In this document: positions 32,316 to 42,352 of the stretch, piece by piece
Layout of the letters: every line of letters begins with the position of its first letter
How positions within the stretch are numbered: position 1 is the first letter of the stretch
NCBI GenBank assembly: GCA_030844895.1
Contig: CM061228.1
Coordinates: forward strand, 52,751,081 to 52,815,080
From: Ambrosia x helenae
Taxonomy: Eukaryota > Streptophyta > Magnoliopsida > Asterales > Asteraceae
Direction of reading: 5' to 3'
DNA: 64,000 nucleotides
Notes under the pieces: generated by a model
Seen by the model: the letters and a program-made list of their open reading frames with translations, nothing else
Database searches by the model: none
Told to the model about the DNA's origin: nothing
Position numbers and translations under genes: made by a program

Positions 32316-32613
32316 TGATTATTGTAAAGAATCGATTTTATAGAAAACACACAATATATCACACAAGTAGAACAATCTAGGTGCGGAAACCCTAGATCGT
32401 ATGAAATATGATAATCAATCAATCAGACACGTTGAAATTGATTTTAATCATCATTCTCATTAATAATCAATTTTTTTTAACATTAAGAACCTTGATTACA
32501 ATGATAAACACTCACACAGAACCTTCTAGACCTCTCGTGGAAACACACACTAAACACACATACAAATGACACAACTACTTAACTTCTCAAACAAACTTAA
32601 CCTTTATATAGAC
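32316..32613 (-). repeat. U3-less minus-strand LTR remnant of a Sirevirus-like copia
   Basis: On the minus strand it begins with TCTATATAAAGG and runs through the family block CTAGGGTTTCCGCACCTAG to an end near CTTTACAATAATCA. It therefore contains the TATA-to-U5 part only. The Copia-4 LTR abuts it at 32614, which fits Copia-4 having inserted into an older LTR near its TATA box. Confidence 0.55.
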
Positions 32614-33129
32614 TGTGTATGAGGATCGAATTGTCAAAAACAAAGACGTTGATCAAACAAGTATATCAATTCAGGTGCGGATTCCCTGAATCAATTACGA
32701 AATGATAATAATAACAACAAAACACGCAAATCACTTTAAACTTTCCATTTCATTCATAAACAACTTGATTAATCTTACAAAGTAGTGTTTACAATGAAAT
32801 AAACTAATTTCAGACTCAACAAAACCCTAGGGAGTAAACACACTCGAAGGAGGGAAACAAAATGACAACTACTTAACTTTAAAATGAATTCAACCCTTAT
32901 ATAGACCCGCACATTCGACCATTCGAAGGGGCGAATGTGCAGGTTCGATCAAACATTTGGGCGAATCAAACACTTTGTCCTACAAAACTTCCCTTCGACC
33001 AAAACATCTCCCTTCGACCTATTTATATCACCTTCGACCTTGTCAAAACCTACATTCGACCTTTCGATACTATCAAAACAAGATTGTATTAGCAATCCAA
33101 TAGCACTAGTCGCATAATATGCATCAACA
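32614..33129 (-). repeat. Copia-4 3' LTR, about 516 bp
   Basis: In the minus sense it starts TGTTGATGCATATTATGCG right after the polypurine tract and ends near GATCCTCATACACA. It contains GGTCGAA motifs, a TATA candidate (TCTATATAAGGG) and the block CAGGGAATCCGCACCTGAA. It aligns with the LTRs at 6065, 12537 and 41175. Confidence 0.75.
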
Positions 33130-33141
33130 AACTTCCCCTCG
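33130..33141 (-). other. Polypurine tract of Copia-4
   Basis: On the minus strand CGAGGGGAAGTT abuts the LTR and directly follows the third-ORF stop. Confidence 0.7.
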
Positions 33142-33142
33142 A

Positions 33143-36000
33143 CTATTGCTTGGATTGCTTAAGCCTTCGCTCTTCGTCCATCTTCTTGTTCATCAGCTTG
33201 ATGTGCAGTAAGGTCTTCTTCTCTTTCGTCATTACTGGTTCATGAGTTTGTTTCGGTTTCTTCTTTTCTTTATGAACTTCAACAAACTTCCCCATTTTCT
33301 TATCATAGTCGCACCCCACATTAACATCCTATGCAAAACACAAAAATACCACACGTTGGTATTTTGCAGCCTGTTCACTATCTTTTTCTTCACAGTAGAT
33401 TGGGTTGTAATATAGCATGATTATGTCTTCATGAGAGCAGTTTATCAACCACATTGGATCAAAGATATGTATCTTCTTGAAATCATTCTTCCCATCTTTC
33501 AACAAGATAATAGCCTCTGCTGTCTTCCAATCGTAGTACCACCACATAAAGTCTTTTAAGAAGTGTTGTGGAATAGGCATCAAAGGTATATGTTTAAAAG
33601 CTGTAGGTGGATCATATTTCAAAGTAACCTTGTTCATCCCCATTATCTGATCTTTGATCTTCTTATGAACAATCCTCCTTGGATACTGTGGGGTGAACAC
33701 ATCCCATTTCGTCCTACTCTCTCTTGCCATGCGATCTGCAAAGTATCCATCAGCATCGTTGTTCACAGTAGCACCTGAAAACGTATGTCTACAGACATCG
33801 CGTATAGCCTAGTAAGGTAGTGTTTTAATGTCATGGAATCTGTCAAAATACAGAATTCCTTTCTCCCACTTCACTACAACACACCTCAGCTGTCTTAAGT
33901 ATTTCCACCAGAGCTTTACCTTTAAACAGTTCATTATGAAACTTATAGAAACCACCCTGAATCTCAGTCTTTGGACGATTGGCTTCCTTCTCTTTCAGCT
34001 TCCTCAACAAGCTCTTCAGATTGTCAGATTGTTCAACAGTTGGTTTCTGACTTTCTGAGTTCTTAAAGATTTCATCAACGAACTTCTTACTTTTCTCATG
34101 TGTAAGTTTCTCAGCTTGGCTTAACAATTCCTCAGAAAATTCAGGAAATCCGGAATCCTTATCTTCTTTAAAGTATTCTGGATATTCCTCACTTGTAATA
34201 TCCTCTATCTCAACATCTTCAAAAACTGGAGTATCTCTATCATCAGAGTGATTTCCTGCTTCTTTCTCAGGAATATTCGGAATGTAATTCTCACTCATTA
34301 CCTCTTCAAGAGATTTCCCAACCTGTTTAGCCAGACCTTCAAGTATTTCTTTCGAAACTGCTGCAGAAACTTCACCGTCTTCAAGATTAGGATCATTGTA
34401 TTTAAGTTCAAATCTCATGTCATCTGATTCAAATATTTGTGGAAATCTTCCTGTCATCTCAATCGTCCAGACTCTGTTTGCCAACATCTGACGATATAAT
34501 TTCTTGTCCTCATCAGATAAAGATCTGATCTTCTCATTCAAGAAGATATCATCATCATCATCATCAGTATTGCCACCAGGAGCTTTCGAACTCGATTCTC
34601 CTGCATCTTTTCCTGATTCTCTCTTTTCACACTTATACCTATCAGTGTTATCATCATCATCATCGTCATCATCATTCGCAGAACTATTGTCATTTCCAGA
34701 ATCACCACCTGAACAATCATTATCATCACCATCCTTTTCCTTTTTCTCAGGAGCATCACCGGCATCCTATTCAAGATCTTCATCATCTTCTTCATCTTTT
34801 TCAGACTCAGATGGTTCAAAGTCAACAAGCTTTTCTTCACGTTCTTTATCCTCCTCTCCTTCCTGTAACTGAGGAGCTCTTTCATACAAATCATCAATTA
34901 GCTTCCTAAGTCCTTTGTTATCTTTCTTTACCTGCTTGTTTTCAAGTTTTAAAGCCATGTATCTTCTAGTGTTTCTCTGCTCATGCTTTAACAACTTCAT
35001 ATTCTCATTCTGGAGTAACTTAATCTTAGCTTCCAGCTCTTCCTGACTCTCCTGTGAAGACTCAACAATGTCTAACATCTTCCTGTCATTCTTCCTCAAC
35101 TGATCAATCTCTTCTTGTTGCTGGTTTATGATCTTCATCATTTCAGTCAGCTTCTTATTAACTGCATCCATCACATCTCCTGATACAGTAACCTTTGGAG
35201 TAGAAGCCTCAGCAACTGGAGTCTTTTTCTTGAACTTGTTCAAGACTCGTTCCATAGCATCATTAAAATCATCAGTTGGAACAGTACTCTTCTTAGCAGC
35301 AGATGTTTTCTGTTTCTTAGCTGCTGGGGATGTCACGGGAGACTTCGAGCTAGACACTTCAGGAACTTTCTTTCCTGTAATCAGACTTTCAATTTCTTTA
35401 GCTCTCTTCTTCTTAGGCTTTTCTATCTCAACAGCCTTAGCTTTCTTCTTGTATATTGGATTCTTTTATTTTTCACCAACTTTCGGTGATCCACCAAAAT
35501 CTTCAGAACCCAATCCAAGACTTATATCATTATCGTCCATCACAACTGGACTCTTCATCCTCTGATCTTCCAAAGTCTAATTAAGACTTTCAGATTCACC
35601 AGCCACAGCGGCCTTGGGCGTGGTTGTCTTAACAGTCTCGTCAACAGAATCCCATCTCTCATCCTCCCGAGTCTCTTCAGAATCTATAGACTCTTCATCA
35701 ACCAATCGAGTACCTTTCTTGGCTACACTCTTTTGTCTACGAGATGTTTTCTTTGGAGGTTCTGCTTTAACTTCTTTTTCCTTACCTTTCCCTTTACCAC
35801 TCTTGGCACCAACATTAACAACTTGTCTCTTTCGCTTTGCTTCAGGATTGACAGGACATAAAGGATCATCATTATCAGAATCACTCTTCTCATTTCTAGC
35901 CTTGTCAACACCTGGATCCATGTAACCTGGATTGATCAAGTGTCCACATAAATTCTTGAAAGGTTGTTGGGTCTGCTGACCTGGAGAAGAACAAATGATT
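33143..36000 (-). pseudogene. Copia-4 third ORF (env-like position), decayed
   Basis: Homologous to 3353-6052 over its whole length and to the end of the Copia-1 ORF. From its N side: KNLCGHL and KRKRQVVNVGAKSG (as in Copia-1), acidic DDERLVDEESIDSEET-like text, KTSAAKKS, a coiled coil NQQQEEIDQLRKND (about 35150-34930), a Ser/Asp-rich acidic stretch, and the conserved C-terminal module with GGFYKFHNELFKGK, WYYDWKTAEAI and IFDPMWLINCS. Stops and frameshifts occur near 35580, 35465, 34770, 33830 and 33330. The last looks like a Trp codon turned to TAG. The natural stop is at 33143-33145. The five-copy comparison of motifs makes this a real gene family rather than chance ORFs. Role unknown. Confidence 0.75.
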
Positions 36001-36221
36001 GAAAAGCCAAAATATACTATTAGTTGATCCATATTAATAAACAACATTTACAACATACTCCTCCCAAAAGACTGTTGACCCTAACAACTGTTCTACCCAA
36101 ACAACTGCCGTGACAAACTACTGCTGCTAAAGGACTGTTGGATAACAGCTGATAGAGAACAACTGCTGACCAAAGGTTTGATAAACAACAATTGCTGATC
36201 AAGTGTTGAAGACTAAAGGTC
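36001..36221. other. Junction region between Copia-4 and Copia-3
   Basis: It is rich in ACTGTTG, AACAACTG and related short repeats in both orientations. It could be the outer part of the Copia-3 5' LTR (whose start is uncertain) or part of Copia-4. No ORF is credible. Confidence 0.35.
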
Positions 36222-36377
36222 TGTTGGATCCAACAACACTTAGGCTCCAACAGATGATACAAGACAATCAGAGTTTTCCTTAACAGTAGTTTACCTTACA
36301 GTGTTTTGTAATGTAACAGTAGTTTGTATAGGGCAGATGTTTTATGTTGTTATTCTGTTAGAGGTCACTATCTTAGG

Positions 36378-36385
36378 TGACGTCA
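36378..36385 (+). promoter_or_regulatory. TGACGTCA bZIP-type motif in Copia-3 U3
   Basis: A perfect palindromic TGACGTCA lies about 30 bases before the TATA box. Plant TGA-type bZIP factors bind TGACG elements and respond to stress or salicylate. Binding here is inferred. Confidence 0.4.
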
Positions 36386-36414
36386 GCCCAGGTCACCAGT
36401 GGTTTAGATTTGTC

Positions 36415-36422
36415 TATAAATA
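36415..36422 (+). promoter_or_regulatory. TATA box of Copia-3 LTR
   Basis: TATAAATA followed by GAACAGTG, in the centre of the LTR, the usual U3 core promoter position. Confidence 0.6.
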
Positions 36423-36681
36423 GAACAGTGCTTGTACTGTTCTATTCATCACTCACAACATTCTCTCAGACAAACAATCACAGAGTGATCAGGCTGAGGG
36501 GGAGTACTTGTATAATCGTTTGTAATCATTTGAGTTTATGAAAGCATTCGATCGAAAAACATTTATTCCTTTTGTTTTGATTATAGTTTATTATTCCGCT
36601 GCACTTTCCATATATATTCACTTCATTCATTTCTCATTTTACTTAAACAAATCAAAACAATCAAACACAGATCCTAACAAT

Positions 36682-36694
36682 TGGTATAAGAGCT
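36682..36694 (+). other. Primer-binding site of Copia-3
   Basis: TGGTATAAGAGCT, one base from the initiator-Met PBS form TGGTATCAGAGCT, lies two bases after the LTR. Confidence 0.75.
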
Positions 36695-36847
36695 TGGTCA
36701 ATTAAATTCGATCTAACCAATCAATTTAATATAAACAGATCAGCTCACAATTATTGATATCGTTTGTTTGTCAGATTGAAAACAGAGTAATAGTTTATTT
36801 TTGATTCAACCGTTTGTAAACAGACTTTGTTTTCGAAAAATTAGAGA

Positions 36848-39841
36848 ATGGCTTCGATCAATCACGATCCACACAACACTGGCACGAACAATAAGCCACC
36901 GATGCTTGTCAGATCTGAAAACAATATCTGGCAACGTCGGATGAGCCATGTTCTAGCTCAACAGAACTCTAGGTGTTGGAAGTCGGTTATCTTCGGACCA
37001 CATGTTCCGATGGTGCCGAGTACCGAGGATCCCAAGGTTCAGGAGCCTAAGAAACTTGAAAACTACTCCGACCAGGATTTTCAGAAAATTGAGTTAGATG
37101 CTAAGGCCTTCAGTATTGTGGCCATGGCTCTACCCAATGATATATATGCTGGGCTGTTACACTGTAACAGTGCAAAGGAGTTATGGGATGCACTGAAAGA
37201 ACAATTTGGTGGGACTGAAGAGGTTATTGAAAACAATCGTGAAATACTTAACCAACAATATGAAACATTCAGTCACGTTAAGGGAGAGTCATTAACTCAA
37301 CAATTTGAGAGGTTTAACTGTCTCATTAGTGAACTAAAGCTGGTTGGTCTAACTTACCCTCATTCAACTTTGAACCATAGGTTTTTAAGATCATTACCAG
37401 ATAAATGGGACACTATTGCTATAGTTATGAGAAACTCAATTGGCTTCAAGGACCTATCACTGACCCAGCTTCATGGTAAGCTCTTGACCTATGAGAGAGA
37501 GCTTAACCAGAAAAAGAAGCTCCAGGACTCTGGAAAAGTGTCTGATGACTATGTATTTGGTAATACAGCACTTCTGGGTCATGATGAGGTGCCTAGTAAT
37601 AGTAAGGATCAGAGTTATGATCATTTCATTGACATAACATCAGGTTTTAACTCAGGTTTTAACTCTGATACTTATTCACCAAACTATGCTTTTACAGCAA
37701 GTGGTGGTGATATCCAGGCATCTGATAACATATCCTTTGAGTATGATGACCTAAAATATTTTGACCCTGATGATTTGGAAGAAATGGACATTATGCACCA
37801 ATTGGCCCTTCTCAGTGTAAGAACTAACAATTTTTACAAGAAAACTGGGAGAAGGTTTCCAGGGTTAACTGGCAGATCAAAGGTGGGGTTGGATAAATCA
37901 AAGATAAAGTGTTAATAATGTCATAGACTTGGTCATTTTGCTAGGGAATGTAGGAGTCCACATGGTACACCTATGATTACCTATCCAAATCAAAGGCCAC
38001 AGACCAACACTTATCAAAATTCCTATAATGCCCCTGGACCAAATGTGCAAAACACTGCTCATTTTGCAAAGTCCTCAAACACTGTTCCTGTCCAGTTTGT
38101 CCAAACCAATGTTCCTCAGATCCACTATGTGCAAACCCCTATTGCTCAGGCACCTGTGCCAATGACTGCTGCTTCATCCTCTGCTCCTACAGAGACCAGT
38201 CAACAGAGTTTCTTCACACAAGGCTTTGTTGATTGGAGCAGTCTACCAGATGAGTTGACAGATGAAAATTTTGCATTAGTTGCCAAAGCTGAAAATGAAC
38301 CAGAAAATTTTTGTTTCATGGCTATGGTAGAAGAAGTTGAATCTGAGGAGGTGGTGACTGAATCTGTAGTTGTGACTGATGATGTTGTTGATGAAGTAGT
38401 TGCAGGTGAAAAACCTGAAGAAGAGGTTGTGAATCTCTCAGATCCCTGGGGTACATCTGATGATTGTGAGTGCAAATGTGATTGTGCATTGATGGCTGGT
38501 GCTAAGGTGTCTCCTCAAATCCTTAAAGATTTGTTTTTTGACAAATGTGTAATAGCATTTGCTAACATCAAAGAGGTGAATGAAAACCTTAGAAAGAAAA
38601 TTTTAGATGATGAAGTTAAATTTGAAAAACTTTCAAAAGAATTAAAAGCAAATTTAACTGAAAAAGAATCTGAAATAAGCAGCTTAAAACATGAAGCAAC
38701 TATAACCAAAGACCAGCTCCAAACTATGATAACTAAATATCATAGTTGCAAAAGTGAGCTTGAGTCCACCCAAGTTGAATGGCAGAATTGGGTGGAATAA
38801 TGTAGAGGTTTTGAGATGCTACTCAACAAACAAACCAAAAGTCATGTAAAGTTTGGTTTTGGTTTTGGAACCACTGCTCCAGCTTTTGAAAACACTGACA
38901 AAAGGGATCAAAAGTTAGTTGAGGTAGTACCAACTAATTTGAAGGGTCAAGAGATTAAAATCACTGAACCTAATGGCAAGAAAATTGTTCTTGAAAAGCC
39001 AGAAGGTTCCTCAGAATTTAAACCTACTTGGTCTGATGAGAGTGATACTCTTGAGAACTTCAAACCAGTTAATTTCAAAACTCTTGAGGGGAAGACAGCA
39101 CCACAGACAAAGGTCATTCCCTTAAAAAACCTTCCAGCAGATGATCAAACATCTGTTGAAAAGAAGGTTGAAAAAGGGAAAAAGAAAGAAAAGCTTGTCC
39201 ACTTGTTCTGTGATTTCTGTGAAAAGAAGAATCATGTTACTAAAAAATGTTTTCTTCTAAAAGCATATGATATCAACAAAGGAACAAGTGTGTGTGATTC
39301 CAAGGCCACATGCTCAATATGTGGCAAAAAGAATCACAAAACCAAAGAGTGTCTGTATCTCAAAAATTTTGATGTCAAAATACAAGAGTACAAGGCTAAA
39401 ACTCTTGCAAGTCAAGTGGTGAGTACTTCAAAAGGAAAGCCCAAATAGACTTTTACACCAGTCCAAACATCTGTTATCAAAAGTCTTGAAACATCTGCTC
39501 CTAGGGATGTCCAAGTAACAGATGCTCCACCAACAAGCAAGTACCCAAGAGGATATGGACAACCACCATGTCGTAGTCTGTCACATGTTTATGAGGAACC
39601 AAAAAGACCTTCTAAACCAAGAGTGAACAGAAATCCCTATGGGTATTATCATTTGTCAGGAAGTGATCAAACAACTGTTGCCCCAAGTGTTGACATTCAA
39701 GCACTGGCAAATGGTCAGCAATAGTTGTTGTACTTGATTCAATAACTAGTTCAAACCACTGATCACCTTCCCAAGCTTGAGGCTGAAAAGTCTGAGGACC
39801 CATCCAAAGCCAACTTGGCTTTGGACACTCACCAAAACTAA
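36848..39841 (+). pseudogene. gag: Copia-3 gag, broken by several stops
   Basis: It starts at the ATG of MASINHDPHN. A UBN2-type copia Gag domain fills roughly residues 20-230 (for example LWDALKEQFGG). A zinc knuckle follows whose two spacer residues are both TAA (37913-37918): C, stop, stop, CHRLGHFAREC. Next come a Pro/Gln/Thr-rich linker, an acidic EEVESEEVVTES segment, a coiled coil (about 38540-38790), and two more knuckles, CDFCEKKNHVTKKC and CSICGKKNHKTKEC (39208-39351). Further stops lie at 38798, 39446, 39722 and 39743. The last TAA (39839-39841) matches the position of the natural gag stop in Copia-1/2, 14 bases before TGTGCAG. The frame never shifts, so decay is by point changes. 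Confidence 0.75.
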
Positions 39842-41174
39842 TTCATTACTGATGTGCAGGGAGCTTCTGCTTGTTTAGATAGTCTTTGGTATGTAGATAG
39901 TGGAGGCTCCAGGCACATGACAGGATGTAGAGCCCTTCTTCTGGACTTCTTAGCTCATGGAGGGGGTGATATATCCTTTGGTAATGATTCAAAAGGTAAG
40001 GTGTTGGGTTCAGGGACTGTTCAGGCTGGGAAACTCAAGTTTGAAAATGTTAATCTTATTGATAATCTTAAATTTAATTTTCTTAGTGTTTCACAAATGA
40101 GTGACAAAGGTTATGGCTCATTCTTCACTAAGAAAACTTGTAAGATTATTAGGCCAGAAGTGGTGAAAAAGATTGACACCATCATTGCTGAGAGCAAAGC
40201 ACAACTTGTTGCTCACAGGAGTGGCAATGTGTATTTAGTTGATATGTTGAAGGACAATCCTATGGCAAATGTCTGTCTGTTTTCTGCTGCCTCCACAAAG
40301 GAGACAGAATTGTGGCATAGGAGACTGGGTCATACCAACCTTCAATCTATCAACTCACTCTCCAAACAAAGCCTTGTCAGAGGTTTACCATCAAAAAAAT
40401 TCAAATGTGATGAGCATTGTGTTTCCTGTTTAAAAGGAAAACAACATAAAAGCTCATAAAAATCCATTGATGAGTCCAAAACAAGTCAATGTCTACAATT
40501 GCTGCACATGGACTTGTTTGGCCCAGTTAAAATCATGAGTCTAAGTTGAAAAAGATTTTGTCTTGTCATAGTTGATGATTTTTCTAGGTTTACATGGACT
40601 TACTTTTTACACTCTAAGGATGAGACTGCAGGTATCTTGAAGGACTTTGTCACCAAAGTTGAAAAACAATATGACTTGCCAGTAAAAGTCTTTAGAAGTG
40701 ACAATGGAACAGAGTTTAAAAATAAGGAGTTGGATGACTTCTGTGTGTCAAAAGGGATTGTGAGGCAGTACAACATTCCAAGGACACCAGAGCAAAATGG
40801 GGTGGTTGAAAGGAAAAATAGAACTCTTATTGAAGCTGCAACAACCATGCTAGCAGATTCTGGTTTGCCACTGTCCTTCTGGGCAGAAGCTGTAAACACT
40901 GTTTGCTATGTGCAAAACAGAGTTTTGATCAACCCAAGGCATCAAAAGACTGCTTATGAAATTCTGTTCAAAATCAAACCATTAATCTCATTTTTCAAAA
41001 TCTTTGGCTGCCCATGTTTCATCTTAAATCTTAAAGATTCCATTTCAAAATTTGCAGCCAAAGTAGATTGTGGATATTTTCTAGGATATTCTTCTACTGC
41101 CAAGGCCTATAAAGTGTTTAACACAAGGACCAGGACAATAGAAGAAACTCCGAATGTAAAGTTCAATGAACTTT
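39842..41174 (+). pseudogene. pol: Copia-3 pol, protease and integrase part, truncated
   Basis: It is in the same frame as gag and has no ATG at its start. Protease shows WYVDSGGSRHMTG near 39885. The pre-integrase zinc segment has LWHRRLGHTN and CVSCLKGKQH. Integrase has HMDLFGPV (about 40508), RSDNGTEFKN (about 40694) and the Glu of VVERKNRT (about 40806), so the DDE triad is kept. A TAA at 40457 and a TGA near 40547 interrupt it. The last codons lead into the Copia-2 LTR at 41175; RT and RNase H are not in the window. Confidence 0.8.
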
Positions 41175-41710
41175 TGTAGATGCATTTATGGGACTAATGC
41201 TTTGGAATTACAATAAAAACATGTTAATGTTTTGTGTCGAATGGGCGAAGGAGTCTGTATGTGGGCGAAGGAAGGTTTTCAAGGGTGCGAAGGAATAGAT
41301 TTATACGAAGGAGAGACAGGAGGCGAAGAAAGATTTAGTTTGTTATGTATTGCTTCATTCGACCAGTCTGTTTGGTCGAATGTGCACATTCACACCTACG
41401 TGGTGGGCGAATGTGCAGGCCTATAAATAGGTCAAGCTGATTTTTTGAATGTAATTCAGTCATTATTGTTCCCTCCAATTTCAGTGTCTCTCCCTAGTGT
41501 TTTTGTTAAGCTTAATTCACGTTATGTCTTTAATGTTTTGATCATATTAACGTGTAATTGAGTTGTTTATTAATGAGAAAAGCTTTGAATGATGATTTGT
41601 TTGTTTTGATCTGATTGATTATTATTTTGTGATTGGTTTAGGGTTTCCGCACCTAAATTAAACTTGTTTGATCATGTCTTTGTAGATTTATCGATCCTTT
41701 AGCTCATACA
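41175..41710 (+). repeat. Copia-2 5' LTR, 536 bp
   Basis: It starts TGTAGATGCATTTATGGG and ends AGCTCATACA three bases before the PBS. It contains GGGCGAAGGAG and TGCGAAGGAA motifs (41245-41300), inverted CATTCGACC, and the block TTTAGGGTTTCCGCACCT. Confidence 0.85.
41422..41430 (+). promoter_or_regulatory. TATA box of Copia-2 LTR
   Basis: TATAAATAG in the same context as Copia-1 (GCAGGCC before it, GTCAAG after it). Likely U3 core promoter. Confidence 0.75.
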
Positions 41711-41713
41711 AAG

Positions 41714-41726
41714 TGGTATCAGAGCC
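41714..41726 (+). other. Primer-binding site of Copia-2
   Basis: TGGTATCAGAGCC, initiator-Met type, three bases after the LTR, as in Copia-1. Confidence 0.9.
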
Positions 41727-41994
41727 TTTCTGGATCAAACAACCACAAATTGATAATCTCTCATCTGATTTGGACCCAATTTTGGTCAAAAAGTTTCTGT
41801 TTTCAAAGAACAAACTGATTTGATAAGTTTTTGATTGATTAGAGCTAGTTTTCATGGTTAAAATGGATAATTCTCTTTGATAAACTTGTTCCAAATCAAT
41901 TCCGGATCAAAACCTGATTAAAATCATCAAAATCTATCAACATTTGATAAACTTGATCAAAATTAACTGATTTTCAAAAGAATAACCGTTTTCG

Positions 41995-42300
41995 AAAGGG
42001 ATGGGTCGAACCTAGGGAGAACGGTCGAAGGTGTGATATATTTTGGTCGAACGAGTGGATTTTTGGTCGAAGGTGTTGATTTTGTGGTCGAACGAAGAGT
42101 TTCATAGCTTATTGTTGTACATTCGACCATCAGAGTTTCATTCGACCAATCGAACGGTCGAAGGAGGGAACAAACGGTCGAAAGAGAGTTCAAAGGGTCG
42201 AAAGAGTTTGTGTGTTGTCATAGTTCACATTCGTACCTTTCCAAACGGTCGAAGGAGAAGAATTTTCCTCATTCGACCATACGTTAGTGCGAAGGTAAAA
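41995..42300 (+). repeat. CGAA-motif array in the Copia-2 gag leader
   Basis: A dozen or so GGTCGAAC/GGTCGAAGG/GGTCGAAAG copies with inverted CATTCGACC and CATTCGTACC copies, at the same place as 13330-13640 in Copia-1. Base sequence between motifs has diverged more than the motifs. Confidence 0.6.
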
Positions 42301-42352
42301 CCTGTTTTAAAATTTTTCTAATCTTTTCGAGTTTGAACATTTACAGGTTAAG

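Larger units (their letters stand above)
32614..36221 (-). mobile_element. Copia-4: minus-strand Sirevirus-like copia, 3' part
   Basis: Reading leftward it has the third ORF (36000 to 33143), a polypurine tract and an LTR (33129 to 32614). Its gag and pol are absent from the window, and the 5' side stops where Copia-3 begins (about 36000-36222). The simplest reading is that Copia-3 inserted into this ORF and the remainder lies beyond 64000. Confidence 0.65.
36222..36679 (+). repeat. Copia-3 5' LTR, about 458 bp
   Basis: The right end CAGATCCTAACA lies two bases before the PBS. The start is placed at TGTTGGATCC because it mirrors the right end; an earlier start near 36073 (TGTTGACCCTAAC) is possible. 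A TATA box and a TGACGTCA motif lie inside. Confidence 0.55.
36222..41174 (+). mobile_element. Copia-3: copia element, 5' part (rest beyond window)
   Basis: It has a 5' LTR, PBS, gag and pol up to the middle of integrase, where the Copia-2 LTR starts. Gag and pol share one reading frame throughout 36848-41174. About nine stop codons interrupt it, with no frameshift seen. RT, RNase H and the 3' LTR are missing and should lie right of Copia-2, outside the window. A distant relative of Copia-1/2, with a similar long gag and the same TGTGCAGGGAGCT motif before protease. Confidence 0.75.

Noticed and set aside
34504..34872. Plus-strand Ser-rich ORF of 122 codons
   Set aside because: Antisense of the Asp/Glu-rich stretch of the Copia-4 third ORF; low-complexity shadow.
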